A model generated the notes under the pieces. That model was given only the letters and a program-made list of their open reading frames with translations. It searched no databases and was not told where the DNA came from. From positions 1-64,000 of the forward strand of contig CAMLJM010000005.1 of assembly GCA_946480475.1 (NCBI GenBank): a stretch of DNA of 64,000 nt. Direction: 5' to 3'. Position numbers and translations under genes: made by a program. Below are positions 35,496 to 43,687 of this stretch, one piece after another (position 1 is the first letter of the stretch; the number at the start of each line of letters is the position of its first letter). This DNA comes from an uncultured Alphaproteobacteria bacterium (lineage in GTDB: Bacteria; Pseudomonadota; Alphaproteobacteria; Micavibrionales; Micavibrionaceae).

Positions 35496-35510
35496 CTGGA
35501 TTCGTAGAAA

Positions 35511-36503
35511 TCATCTATCCATTTGATTTAAAACAGAAATCAATCCCTGCATATCTTCCGGCAGGGCGCACTCAAAGCCCATTTCCTCCCCAGTCAGGGG
35601 GTGGATGAAGGCAATTTCAGCGGCATGGAGGGCCTGGCGGGGGAAATCCACCACCTGGGCCATCAAATCCTCAGGCATACCGCCCTTTTTCAGCCGGGAT
35701 ACCTGGCCATTCCTTGCCAAGCCATAAAGCGGGTCCCCTAATAAGGGATGACCAATATGCGACATATGGACACGCACCTGGTGGGTTCGGCCTGTCTCCA
35801 GCGTACATTCCACCATGGAAACCGGTCCCCATTCTTCAATCAGTAAATATTGCGTGCGCGCTTCACGGCCATGGCGATGAACGACTCCCATCTTCTGGCG
35901 GTTACTCGGGTGCCTGCCGATCGGTGCATCAACGACACCTTTGCGCGGAACGGGTGCGCCCCACACCAAGGCCTTATAACGGCGATGAAGTGTACGATCC
36001 GAAAGCTGCGCCGATAATTCCTTGTGGGCTTTGTCCGTTTTCGCAACCAGCATCAGACCGCTTGTATCTTTATCCAGGCGATGCACAATGCCCGGGCGCT
36101 TCACACCGCCAATACCGGAAAGCGTATCGCCGCAATGATGCAGCAATGCATTGACCAGCGTACCATCATTATGTCCGGCACCCGCATGCACCACAAGGCC
36201 GACAGGTTTGTTGATGACAATCAGCGCCTCATCTTCGTACACGATATCCAGTGGGATATCTTCAGGCACAGGCGTGTCATCGACAGCCTCAGGTACACTG
36301 ATTTCAATTTCATCACCTGTCTTCAGTTTATGTGACGGACTGTCGCAAACTTCGCCATTCAGTAACACCTGTCCTTCAAGCATCAAATTCTTGATGCGCG
36401 TGCGCGATAACTCCTCAGCCTGGCCGGCCAGAAATTTATCCAGGCGTTCGCCCGATTGCTCAGGCTCTACCGTAAAGCTGAATTGTTGCAAAGGTTCAGT
36501 CAT
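35511..36503 (-). CDS. rluD: Ribosomal large subunit pseudouridine synthase RluD
   Basis: 330 aa from ATG 36503, which has AAGG 5 bases upstream and gives the usual N-terminus; an in-frame start at 36539 is rejected. An S4 RNA-binding domain is N-terminal (ERLDKFLAGQAEELSRTRIKNLMLEGQVLLNG). The catalytic motif is GIVHRLDKDTSGLMLVAK near 136-153 with the conserved Asp, then RRYKALVWG and ETGRTHQVRVHMSHIGHPLLGDPLYG. It modifies helix 69 of 23S rRNA. In many alphaproteobacteria rpoH is next to rluD; here no rpoH is found, and the RNA candidate is in its place. Confidence 0.94.
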   Translation of the reverse strand: MTEPLQQFSFTVEPEQSGERLDKFLAGQAEELSRTRIKNLMLEGQVLLNGEVCDSPSHKLKTGDEIEISVPEAVDDTPVPEDIPLDIVYEDEALIVINKPVGLVVHAGAGHNDGTLVNALLHHCGDTLSGIGGVKRPGIVHRLDKDTSGLMLVAKTDKAHKELSAQLSDRTLHRRYKALVWGAPVPRKGVVDAPIGRHPSNRQKMGVVHRHGREARTQYLLIEEWGPVSMVECTLETGRTHQVRVHMSHIGHPLLGDPLYGLARNGQVSRLKKGGMPEDLMAQVVDFPRQALHAAEIAFIHPLTGEEMGFECALPEDMQGLISVLNQMDR

Positions 36504-36539
36504 GCGCACCTTGATAGAGAGTATCGGCCTTTTTTTCAA

Positions 36540-36665
36540 ATAATATCCTTAGCACATTATAGTGTGGTGAATATTGATGGCTTTCGAGAACCGGCGCGCA
36601 GCGTACATATAAGTACGTGAGCACCGGCAGCGCAGAAAGACGCAACAGGCACCCACTGGAATGCG
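36540..36665. other. Intergenic stretch with a GTAC-core dyad
   Basis: Between rluD and the propeller-like gene. GTACATATAAGTAC at 36603-36616 forms a CGTAC/GTACG dyad within a GC-rich context (CGGCGCGCAG ... ACCGGCAGCGC). A similar core, GTACATATACGTAC, forms the apex of the perfect inverted repeat at 35162-35175 (minus strand). It may be part of a dispersed intergenic repeat. Confidence 0.35.
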
Positions 36666-38039
36666 TTAATTTCTGATTTTGAGACAAGGATCAGTATAAA
36701 GGTCAGGCGCCGGTATCACAGCCACCCAGCCTTCTTGTAACGGCGGCGGCACCTCAGGCTGCTTACCTTCAGGCAGGGGTTTAGGCGGCCCAAACTCTTC
36801 TTCCGGTTTCTTCTGCTCTTTCAGGATCGTAGATACCAGCACGATATCGCTATTGGCATTCTGCGTGACTTCCACAGCCTTCGCCTCCAGTCCCATCAGA
36901 TAGGCTTCATCATCCAGCATAATCCCGCGCGGCGACAGGGTGATGATGCGCACATGATCATGCGCTTCTTTATCCTTACGATCAGCCGTGGCATTTATAG
37001 TGATAACGATACGGTTATCTTTCTGTGCCGCGATATCCATGCCTTCAAAACTGTAATCCTTGCGGCGCATGTAACGCTGCCATAGCGGCTCGCCCAACGG
37101 ATCCACCTCCATGATCCACGCGGCATGGGGGCCGTTATCAGAGGGTTCCGCCGCTCCCGTCACCAGAAAAAAGCTGGTACCATCAGGGGATTTTTTAGAA
37201 GAGACCGTACCCGCCGTGAACACAGAATATTTACCGCGCGGATAAGTACGCTGCCACAGGATAGTCCCGTCATAGGCAACCTTCATGATCCATCCGGCCA
37301 TGCGCCCGTCATCCATGATGATCTTACCGGTCGCCAGGTAAGCATTATCATCCGTCTGAGACAAACCTATCAGCTTGTTGTTCACGCCCGGACGATAAGC
37401 ACGCTTCCAAATCTGCTTGCCATCAGCACTGAAACGCGCAATCACGCCATATTGGTCGGTCGAGTCCTTGCGGCTAACGGCATGTACGACGATGACAAAA
37501 CCCTTGCCATCAACAGCGGGAATAATTTTCTGCGCTTCGTAATCATACGCTGCATCATAGAAAGTCTGCTCGCGTTTATATGTGCCATCACGGTCATACC
37601 AGCTTAAACGCACGTGCTTGTCGTTGTTCTTGCCAACACGGAAATTGGAAACGCCCACAAACCTGTTATCGATCTTCACCAGACCCGCAGGCTGCTCGCC
37701 ATTTTTCGCCGGATAGAATTTTTCCGTCATCGTGCGGCCCCGGCGATTAAGTTCGACAAGGCCTGTCTCCAGCGGCTTTGATGTTTTCTCATCGATCTTA
37801 CCGGCATAGGACATGACGGTCCCTTCATCCATCAATATGCCGCCAGCAAATTGCACCATCTGGTCGGCAGATCCATAATCGGCATCCCATATCGTGGGGA
37901 AGCCATAGGTTGGCTGCTTGATCGTACTGATAACTTCAAACAAAGTATCGCACGCCTGTGCGCGTGCATCTTGCGGCAGACCCCCGGCAAAGGTACCGGC
38001 CAAAGCTAAAGTCAGAAGGCTCGAACAGATGATTTTCAT
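36666..38039 (-). CDS. Secreted beta-propeller-like protein
   Basis: 457 aa. The signal peptide (about 1-27) ends ARAQ. The mature part has repeated Trp-containing strands (KQIWKRAYRPG, GTILWQRTYPRG, GEPLWQRYMRR) and repeated G-G-F/D-D turns of the kind found in PQQ-like or delta-60 propeller repeats. A proline-rich linker (KPLPEGKQPEVPPPLQEG) precedes a short C-terminus with a Cys that could pair with the Cys near residue 30. No catalytic motif is recognised. It is probably a periplasmic or surface binding protein. Confidence 0.65.
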   Translation of the reverse strand: MKIICSSLLTLALAGTFAGGLPQDARAQACDTLFEVISTIKQPTYGFPTIWDADYGSADQMVQFAGGILMDEGTVMSYAGKIDEKTSKPLETGLVELNRRGRTMTEKFYPAKNGEQPAGLVKIDNRFVGVSNFRVGKNNDKHVRLSWYDRDGTYKREQTFYDAAYDYEAQKIIPAVDGKGFVIVVHAVSRKDSTDQYGVIARFSADGKQIWKRAYRPGVNNKLIGLSQTDDNAYLATGKIIMDDGRMAGWIMKVAYDGTILWQRTYPRGKYSVFTAGTVSSKKSPDGTSFFLVTGAAEPSDNGPHAAWIMEVDPLGEPLWQRYMRRKDYSFEGMDIAAQKDNRIVITINATADRKDKEAHDHVRIITLSPRGIMLDDEAYLMGLEAKAVEVTQNANSDIVLVSTILKEQKKPEEEFGPPKPLPEGKQPEVPPPLQEGWVAVIPAPDLYTDPCLKIRN

Positions 38040-38103
38040 AGTCGGCTCGCAAGCAGAAGTGGGCCTTGATCCTTCATTGTAAAATCGTTACTGCTTTGTG
38101 TCC

Positions 38104-39147
38104 ATGAAGATAGTCATCATAACAGATGCCTGGCAGCCACAGATAAACGGGGTTGTTCGTACTTACGAACATCTCTCGGAAGAACTGGTGCGCATGGGCC
38201 ATAATGTAAAAATCATCGGGCCGCATGACTTCCCCTGGCGCACACCCTTGCCTGGTTATCGGGAAATCGAACTTGCCCTGTTTCCCTATCGCAAGCTTTC
38301 GCAAATGATCGAAGGCTTTGCCCCTGACAGTATTCATATCGCCACCGAAGGCCCGCTGGGCACAGCCGCACAGAAATGGTGCCGCCAACATAACCGCCGC
38401 TTCAGCACCGCCTTCCATACAATGTTTCCAGATTACCTGGCCAAGCGCGTTGCCAAGCACTTTAAATTTCTTTACCCCGCCGTGCGTAAATGGGGCACAG
38501 GCGTCGTCAAAAGATTCCATAACCGCGCTGCCCTGGTCATTACGACTACAGAAACCATTAACCGGGAACTGATCAGCTGGGGCATCACGGCCCCCCTGGT
38601 GGCCATTCCGCGCGGGGTGCCGGTCACTCTTTTTACACCCGATGGCCCGCATGCCCTTCCCCCTATGGAAAGTAAAATTGCGCTATATGTAGGCCGGGTC
38701 GCGATCGAAAAAAATATCGAAGCGTTCCTGAATATGGAATGGGATGGCTTGAAAGTCGTCGTCGGTGATGGCCCTTCGCTGGTCAATTTCAGGGCTAGTT
38801 ATCCGGATGTCATATTCACCGGCAAAGTCGTCGGCGAAGATCTGGCAAAATGGTACCGGACAGCTGATGTTTTTATCTTCCCTTCAAAAACCGATACGTT
38901 TGGTATTGTTTTAATTGAGGCGCTTTCCTGCGGGTTACCGGTCGCAGGTTATCCTGTGGCCGGTCCTCAGGACATTGTGACCACCCCTCTGCTGGGAGCG
39001 ATTGATGAAAATCTCGCTCAAGCTGCGAACAAAGCCCTGCAAGCGCCTGGAACCAAACAGCAAAGGCACGATTATATACGTCATAATTATACCTGGGATG
39101 CATTTGCCCGGCACTTTATTGAGTCTATAACCGCACATCAGTGCTGA
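38104..39147 (+). CDS. GT4-type glycosyltransferase
   Basis: 347 aa from ATG 38104 (a GTG two codons earlier is the alternative). GT-B fold: N-terminal MKIVIITDAWQPQINGVVRTY with EHLSEELVRMGH, the acceptor-domain TAFHTMFPDYLAKR, then the donor domain LYVGRVAIEKNIEAFL, VVVGDGPSLVNF and SKTDTFGIVLIEALSCGLPVAGYPVAGP with the EX7E motif. This group includes enzymes adding mannose or glucose (or sulfoquinovose-type sugars) to diacylglycerol or phosphatidylinositol-like lipids; the acceptor is not evident. It is divergent from the propeller-like gene and 82 bases upstream of cpdR. Confidence 0.88.
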   Translation: MKIVIITDAWQPQINGVVRTYEHLSEELVRMGHNVKIIGPHDFPWRTPLPGYREIELALFPYRKLSQMIEGFAPDSIHIATEGPLGTAAQKWCRQHNRRFSTAFHTMFPDYLAKRVAKHFKFLYPAVRKWGTGVVKRFHNRAALVITTTETINRELISWGITAPLVAIPRGVPVTLFTPDGPHALPPMESKIALYVGRVAIEKNIEAFLNMEWDGLKVVVGDGPSLVNFRASYPDVIFTGKVVGEDLAKWYRTADVFIFPSKTDTFGIVLIEALSCGLPVAGYPVAGPQDIVTTPLLGAIDENLAQAANKALQAPGTKQQRHDYIRHNYTWDAFARHFIESITAHQC

Positions 39148-39229
39148 ACACGCTGAAATATAAAGAAAACTATGGAATTGCAGCCTGATTGCGTTTAAAA
39201 ACGCTGCATTCAACGAATAAGAGATTTTT

Positions 39230-39592
39230 ATGGCCCATATTCTCGTCGCCGAAGACGATGCCTCGATGCGTCACTTTCTGACCCTCGCCCTGGAAAGGGC
39301 AGGTCATAAAGTTGAATCCTGCGAAGACGGGGTGACAGCCCTGCGTGCGGTGGAAGCCAATACGGAAATAGATCTTTTACTCGCTGATATCGTCATGCCG
39401 GGGATGGACGGGATCGAGCTTGCAAAAAAAGCGCATGAAATTATTCCGGCACTGAAGGTTATGTTCATCACCGGCTTTGCCGCCATAGCCATGGCCCAGA
39501 AGAATGAGGGAGAGCCGCCGCCGGAAGTCCTGTCCAAACCCTTCCACCTCAAGGATCTCGTCGACCGCGTCGAACAACTGCTGGCTGCCTAG
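39230..39592 (+). CDS. cpdR: CpdR-like single-domain response regulator
   Basis: 120 aa, a receiver domain without output. It has acidic residues Asp9/Asp10, phosphorylated Asp53 in LLADIVMPGMDGIELAKKA, Thr81 in VMFITGFAA and Lys103 in VLSKPFHLKDL. The VMFITGFAAIA and LSKPFHL segments are those of Caulobacter CpdR, which when unphosphorylated primes ClpXP for degradation of cell-cycle regulators. The cognate CckA/ChpT genes are not in the window. Confidence 0.9.
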   Translation: MAHILVAEDDASMRHFLTLALERAGHKVESCEDGVTALRAVEANTEIDLLLADIVMPGMDGIELAKKAHEIIPALKVMFITGFAAIAMAQKNEGEPPPEVLSKPFHLKDLVDRVEQLLAA

Positions 39593-39605
39593 AAACCCGT
39601 TTTGA

Positions 39606-39648
39606 CCATAAAAACCTTGAATTGCCCTTCAGAATCTGGTTTTTATGG
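39606..39648. repeat. 11-bp inverted repeat between cpdR and tRNA-Val
   Basis: CCATAAAAACC (39606-39616) is exactly complementary to GGTTTTTATGG (39638-39648), with a 21-base loop. It could end cpdR transcription, although no T tract follows the stem, or it could protect the 3' end. Confidence 0.5.
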
Positions 39649-39665
39649 GGCCTTCGATGGAAAAA

Positions 39666-39740
39666 GCGCAATTAGCTCAGCGGTAGAGCACTATGTTGAC
39701 ATCGTAGGGGTCACTGGTTCAATCCCAGTATTGCGCACCA
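39666..39740 (+). tRNA. tRNA-Val (GAC)
   Basis: Acceptor GCGCAAT (39666-39672) pairs with ATTGCGC, and CCA is encoded at 39738-39740. Anticodon stem CTATG/CGTAG (one T-G pair) holds the loop TTGACAT with anticodon GAC. The T arm GGTTCAATCC is standard. Its 3' end is the left half of a direct repeat that bounds the island to 44304. Confidence 0.96.
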
Positions 39741-39745
39741 TCCCT
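39719..39745 (+). repeat. attL-like direct repeat (3' end of tRNA-Val)
   Basis: The 27 bases from TCAATCCCAGTATTGCG to ACCATCCCT recur at 44278-44304 with one change (C to T). The copy here is part of the functional tRNA, as is usual at an integrase crossover site. Confidence 0.8.
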
Positions 39746-39793
39746 TTCCATGACTTGGCTAAATTTAAAATAGCGCCCGCGTTTTCTAGGGCA

Positions 39794-41167
39794 TTAAGAA
39801 AGCTTCAGCTTACCTGAATCTGGGCACATAAAATAAATCCAAATAGTGCCGATGCAGGCAGAAATAATAGATGCTATTAAAACTCCCAATTTGGCTTGCT
39901 TTAAAAGTTCAGGCTCATCCAAGAAGCTAAGAGAGCTAAAGAAAATAGACATGGTAAAGCCGATACCGGCTAAAAGAGCCACACCTATAACCTCTCTATT
40001 TTTTACTCCCTGTGGCAAACGTCCCCATCCCAATTTTATAGCCAAGAATGTGAACGTAATAATGCCAAGAGGTTTACCGATAACTAACCCTGCTATCACA
40101 CCCAAAGTTATAGAAGAACCCAGACCCTCACTGATAAGATTACTATTGATAGTAAGACCGGCATTAAATAAGGCAAATAAGGGCAAAACGATAATACCAA
40201 TAGGAGTAATCAAGCTGGACTCCCATCTCTGCAAAGGCGTAGATGCTGCACGAACGGTATCGCTAATATCTGATACGATGGAGTGCTTGCCAGGAGACTC
40301 CAACATGGACAGATCATCTCGACGAAATTCGAACTTGGAGGTTAGTCCTTTAATTATACGAATAAAACCAGGCTGGCTAAGTGTTGTTCTTGCAGGAATT
40401 GCCAATGCCAGAAGAAGGCCTGAAAATGTAGGATGAATTCCAGCTTTCGAGATAAGAGACCATAATAAAATCCCCATCCCCGCGTAAAACCAGCCATTTC
40501 TGATGCCAGACCTGTTTGCTAAAAAAAGTAAAAGCAATCCAAATCCAGAGAACAGCAAAGAAACGATATCCATCTCATGCACATAGAATAAGGATATAAT
40601 AATAATTGCTCCTATATCATCAAAGATGGCAAGCGCCATCAGGAATACAGTGGCACCCACTGAAACCCGTCGTGCCATTAGAGCCAGAACACCTATTGTA
40701 AAAGCTGTATCTGTCGCCGTAGGTATGCCCCATCCATGCTGACCAGGAGGTCCCACATTAATAAGATGGTATACAAGTGCTGGGACTATAATTCCACCTG
40801 CCGCAGCAATAATAATTGAGAAGATTTCTTTCTTGTTTTTTAATTTACCTACCAGCATCTCCCTCTTTATTTCTAGTCCCGTTAGAAAGAAGAAAAAGGT
40901 CAATAGACCTTGGCTAATCCATTCGCTTAAACTTAAAGAAAAATGATAGTGAGAAAGAAAAACCCCCAATTCCAAAGCAGATAATTTTTCAAGTAAATAA
41001 TGAAAAGGTGTATTGGCCACTAGTAAAGCAAATAAGGTGGCAGCAACCAAAAGCACGCTTGCACTGGTTTGCTTGTGAATGAATGATTCAAGTGGAGTAA
41101 GAAAATAGGCAAAACGCTTTTCTAAAAGGGTCTTTAATTTAAATTCTGACGATTCCGCTTCTTCCAT
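39794..41167 (-). CDS. nhaA: Na+/H+ antiporter NhaA
   Basis: 457 aa, within the island. It has about 11-12 hydrophobic segments. Transport-critical Asp residues appear in PTATDTAFTIGVLAL and in AIFDDIGAIIII (tandem Asp). The N-terminus has ESFIHKQTSASVLLVAATLFALLVANTPF and QGLLTFFFFLTGLEIKREMLVGKL, both characteristic. NhaA exchanges Na+ or Li+ for H+ and serves pH and salt tolerance. The ~55-residue polar insert around 280-320 (STPLQRWE preceded by a charged stretch) is usual in this subgroup. The receiver-like gene starts upstream on the same strand, 8 bases away, so the two are probably cotranscribed. Confidence 0.93.
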   Translation of the reverse strand: MEEAESSEFKLKTLLEKRFAYFLTPLESFIHKQTSASVLLVAATLFALLVANTPFHYLLEKLSALELGVFLSHYHFSLSLSEWISQGLLTFFFFLTGLEIKREMLVGKLKNKKEIFSIIIAAAGGIIVPALVYHLINVGPPGQHGWGIPTATDTAFTIGVLALMARRVSVGATVFLMALAIFDDIGAIIIISLFYVHEMDIVSLLFSGFGLLLLFLANRSGIRNGWFYAGMGILLWSLISKAGIHPTFSGLLLALAIPARTTLSQPGFIRIIKGLTSKFEFRRDDLSMLESPGKHSIVSDISDTVRAASTPLQRWESSLITPIGIIVLPLFALFNAGLTINSNLISEGLGSSITLGVIAGLVIGKPLGIITFTFLAIKLGWGRLPQGVKNREVIGVALLAGIGFTMSIFFSSLSFLDEPELLKQAKLGVLIASIISACIGTIWIYFMCPDSGKLKLS

Positions 41168-41175
41168 ATCATTTT

Positions 41176-41853
41176 TTACTTAGTCGGCTTTTTCAGCTTT
41201 TCGAGCTGAGCATATAAAATTGCATTTTCATGACGGGAAACGGCAAGTGCCTCGCCAATATCGCGTATTGCCTCTACAATATCCTCATCTCCCGTTTCCA
41301 TTATATGCATGACCAACTCTGCGTATTGATTTCTTTGTGTGTCCATATCAATGGCACTTCGCACTTGGATATCACTTATTCTAGATTCCGCATTCTCTAT
41401 AACTTCTATTCTTGTATCATTATTCTGCGCCTCTAGTTTTTCAGCATTACTCTTCCTAATTAATGCGTATTCTATGGCATCTCGAAACTTAAAAATATCG
41501 GTGCCAAGGTGCCCCTTGGTTATATTATCCATGGCCCCCTCTTCCATTGCCAGGACCGCCAGGTCGTGATCGGTACGGTCAGTAAAAACTATTATAGGCA
41601 CCCCATGAGCCATACTAACCATGCGACGAAAAACTTCCCGTTGGTGCTTTATATCCAGAATATTCAAATCGAGAAGTATGATATCTATATTGGTAGATTC
41701 ATTCAGCAGATCACTGGAACCAAAGAAATCAAAACGATGCTGTACCTTGTATGAGAAACTTGATGATTGGGACAAAAAATCCTTTATTTCTCCAGAGGAA
41801 ATAAGCTGTCCACTGATGAATAATATATTTATATCTTTTCGTTTCATCGACAT
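41176..41853 (-). CDS. Receiver-like protein with a C-terminal coiled-coil segment (island copy 1)
   Basis: 225 aa. The receiver fold is recognised from IDIILLDLNILD (Asp62 at the phosphorylation position), VPIIVFTDRTD (Thr91) and MDNITKGHLG (Lys113). The N-terminal acidic pair that binds Mg is absent: the first strand reads NILFISGQL. After AIEYALIRKSNAEKLEAQ the protein continues for ~90 residues in charged heptad-like helices. It probably lies upstream of nhaA in one operon, which suggests signalling tied to ion stress; this is inference. The start is ATG 41853 or 41847. Confidence 0.7.
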   Translation of the reverse strand: MSMKRKDINILFISGQLISSGEIKDFLSQSSSFSYKVQHRFDFFGSSDLLNESTNIDIILLDLNILDIKHQREVFRRMVSMAHGVPIIVFTDRTDHDLAVLAMEEGAMDNITKGHLGTDIFKFRDAIEYALIRKSNAEKLEAQNNDTRIEVIENAESRISDIQVRSAIDMDTQRNQYAELVMHIMETGDEDIVEAIRDIGEALAVSRHENAILYAQLEKLKKPTK

Positions 41854-42229
41854 CTCAACATTTCCTTGTAGGCAGCGGGTTTATGAATCCATATCCGCCG
41901 CCTTTTATCACTAAATTATAAAGGATGCCGGAAGTTCCAATAAGATATTATAGAAGAGGAATTAGTGTTCTTTATGGCCATCCAAGCAATATTAACATGA
42001 ATAAATTTGACTGGTGCTCGGAATACTGTCATTATAGTTATGAGTTTAGTTATACGCTACTCTATGAGTAGAGCTTACAGAAGAAAGTATCCTGCATTGC
42101 TGGGTACGTGAACATAGAACACTCACCTTTTCCTTAAGTTCAAATTTATAGTTACCGAACCGCTCAGGCTCGCAAAGTGTTCAGCATTGTGCTGCGCACG
42201 CATTTGGACATGACTACAAAGGAAATATC
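41854..42229. other. Divergent gene-free stretch inside the island
   Basis: 376 AT-rich bases between the divergent receiver-like gene and the cold-shock gene. It contains a small hairpin (CTACTC/GAGTAG at 42057-42071) and should hold both promoters and the cold-shock 5' leader. The best single cold-shock promoter cannot be chosen by eye. Confidence 0.5.
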
Positions 42230-42445
42230 ATGCAACAAACAGGTACAGTAAAATGGTTTAATGATCGACAAGGCTTCGGATTTATTGAGCCCGACTATGG
42301 AAGCAAAGATGTATTCGTACATATCAATTCTGTTAATAGTTCAGGCCTCAATACGCTCCGTGAAGGACAAAAAGTTAGCTTTGAAATCTTAGAGAACCCT
42401 AAAAACGGGAAAAGTAGTGCTGCTAATATAAAAGATGCAGCGTAA
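42230..42445 (+). CDS. CspA-family cold-shock protein
   Basis: 71 aa, in the island. It is an OB-fold nucleic-acid chaperone: [18 protein letters not shown] with the RNP1-type FGFI, and DVFVHINSV (RNP2). AAAGGAAA precedes the ATG at a good distance. A strong terminator follows directly. It is the only island gene with an obvious household function besides nhaA. Confidence 0.95.
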   Translation: MQQTGTVKWFNDRQGFGFIEPDYGSKDVFVHINSVNSSGLNTLREGQKVSFEILENPKNGKSSAANIKDAA

Positions 42446-42481
42446 ACACCTTCTCTTTTTTAACTCAAGCATAACGCCGAT

Positions 42482-42513
42482 ACATTACGCGGCTAATAGC
42501 CGCGTAATGTTTT
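42482..42513 (+). terminator. Intrinsic terminator after the cold-shock gene
   Basis: A perfect 13-bp stem (ACATTACGCGGCT at 42482-42494 with 42498-42510) with loop AAT and a TTT tail. Confidence 0.85.
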
Positions 42514-42539
42514 ACCCCTTCCTTTTGGAAAAATAAAAA

Positions 42540-43100
42540 ATGAATGAAGAAGAAAATATTCGTATACTGCTTATTAATGACAGACATGAGGATGCAGATG
42601 ACATTACAGCGCATCTAAAAAAATATATGAGACTACCTTGGAGTCTAACACATTGCATTAATATTAAAGAAGCAATCCCAAGGATACATAAAGCCAGCAT
42701 AATCATACTCGAACTTGAGTTGGAAGGATTTTCTTCCGCCACAGAGATATTCAGTGATGTTGAAGATATAGCGCTTGAAATTCCTATTATAGCCCTGACC
42801 GGAAGTGGTGAAGGAAATCACCACCTTGCCACATATGTCATGGAAATGGGTGCCGCAGATACGATTATCCGCGGTCAATTTAATAGATTGATTGACGCAA
42901 TTGAATTTGCGTTGATCCGACAAAAATCCGCAAGAATTTTGCAAGATAACCAAAACCAAGATGCTGCATTTTTGCAATCTGAGAGGAATCAAGCTGTCGT
43001 AGATCTCAAGAATAGCCAGGATAACAGATCCAAAGATCAGGAAAAGAGCAGGCAAATCCTGCGCATGTTTATGGGCGATTACTCGGTAGATAAAAAATAA
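42540..43100 (+). CDS. Pseudo-receiver protein with Glu at the phosphorylation site (island copy 2)
   Basis: 186 aa. It has RILLINDRHEDADD at the first strand (Asp14), IIILELELEG at the third, where the phosphorylated Asp is replaced by Glu58, IPIIALTGSGEG (Thr87) and ADTIIRGQFN, where the usual Lys is Arg111. D-to-E at this site often mimics phosphorylation. The link AIEFALIRQKSARIL is close to that of copy 1 (AIEYALIRKSNAEKL), so the two are paralogues. A charged Gln/Asp-rich helical tail follows. Confidence 0.65.
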   Translation: MNEEENIRILLINDRHEDADDITAHLKKYMRLPWSLTHCINIKEAIPRIHKASIIILELELEGFSSATEIFSDVEDIALEIPIIALTGSGEGNHHLATYVMEMGAADTIIRGQFNRLIDAIEFALIRQKSARILQDNQNQDAAFLQSERNQAVVDLKNSQDNRSKDQEKSRQILRMFMGDYSVDKK

Positions 43101-43118
43101 CAAAAAAATTAGGAAAGC

Positions 43119-43148
43119 ATGAATACTTGGAAGTGTAGCGCATCATGA
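43119..43148 (+). CDS. Possible 9-codon leader ORF
   Basis: ATG at 43119 with AGGAAAGC just before it, nine codons, and TGA overlapping the ATG of the next small ORF (ATGA at 43145-43148). Only overlap and ribosome binding site support it. Confidence 0.3.
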   Translation: MNTWKCSAS

Positions 43149-43258
43149 AAGTTTTATTGAAGACCCTTATGGAATGGTCACTGGTCATTATAGCCTTTGC
43201 TCTATCTATTACTTACTTGTATCAGATTAGCGCTTTTGATTGGTTATCAATGTGGTGA
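43145..43258 (+). CDS. 37-residue putative membrane peptide
   Basis: It encodes MKVLLKTLMEWSLVIIAF followed by a hydrophobic stretch and ends near FDWLSMW: one membrane helix with a basic start. Its start overlaps the 9-codon ORF and its stop overlaps a GTG of the next receiver gene (GTGA at 43255-43258). This chain of 4-base overlaps suggests translational coupling. Too short for homology by eye. Confidence 0.45.
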   Translation: MKVLLKTLMEWSLVIIAFALSITYLYQISAFDWLSMW

Positions 43259-43668
43259 CAGTTGAGCATTTAGACAGAGAGAGCGGCGTTAAAAAGATCT
43301 TACTCTTAAGTGATGATCGGATTGATACACGATACATAGAACAACAATTCATGGATACGAGCGGATTGAATTGTAAACTATATCGCAGCAGTTCTATAAA
43401 AGAAGCTTTAGAACAGCTGGAAAGCAAGCAGATAGATGTTCTTATTCTTGATATGCGGCTTGCTGGCATTGAATCCCCACAGGATCTTCACACAACTATA
43501 AAGAAGAGCCACCCCCATATCCCTATTATTCTTCTTACAGAAGACATAGAAAAAGAATCTATATCGACCACGGACGTATTAAGCGGAGGGGCTTTTGGCC
43601 CCATTCACAGAAAGACAATAAACACGCTTGTCACGCTTATAAAAACCATTCTAATCCCAAGGGCATAG
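43255..43668 (+). CDS. Receiver-domain protein (island copy 3)
   Basis: 137 aa from GTG 43255, chosen for its GTGA overlap with the preceding small ORF; a TTG at 43240 is the alternative. It has KKILLLSDDRIDTR (Asp20/21), DVLILDMRLAG (Asp66 as phosphorylation site), PIILLTEDIEK (Thr95) and GAFGPIHRKT, where the conserved Lys position reads Arg-Lys and cannot be placed exactly. It is a stand-alone receiver and is closer to a working receiver than copies 1 and 2. Confidence 0.65.
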   Translation: MTVEHLDRESGVKKILLLSDDRIDTRYIEQQFMDTSGLNCKLYRSSSIKEALEQLESKQIDVLILDMRLAGIESPQDLHTTIKKSHPHIPIILLTEDIEKESISTTDVLSGGAFGPIHRKTINTLVTLIKTILIPRA

Positions 43669-43687
43669 CACCTGGAAATTTCAGAGA

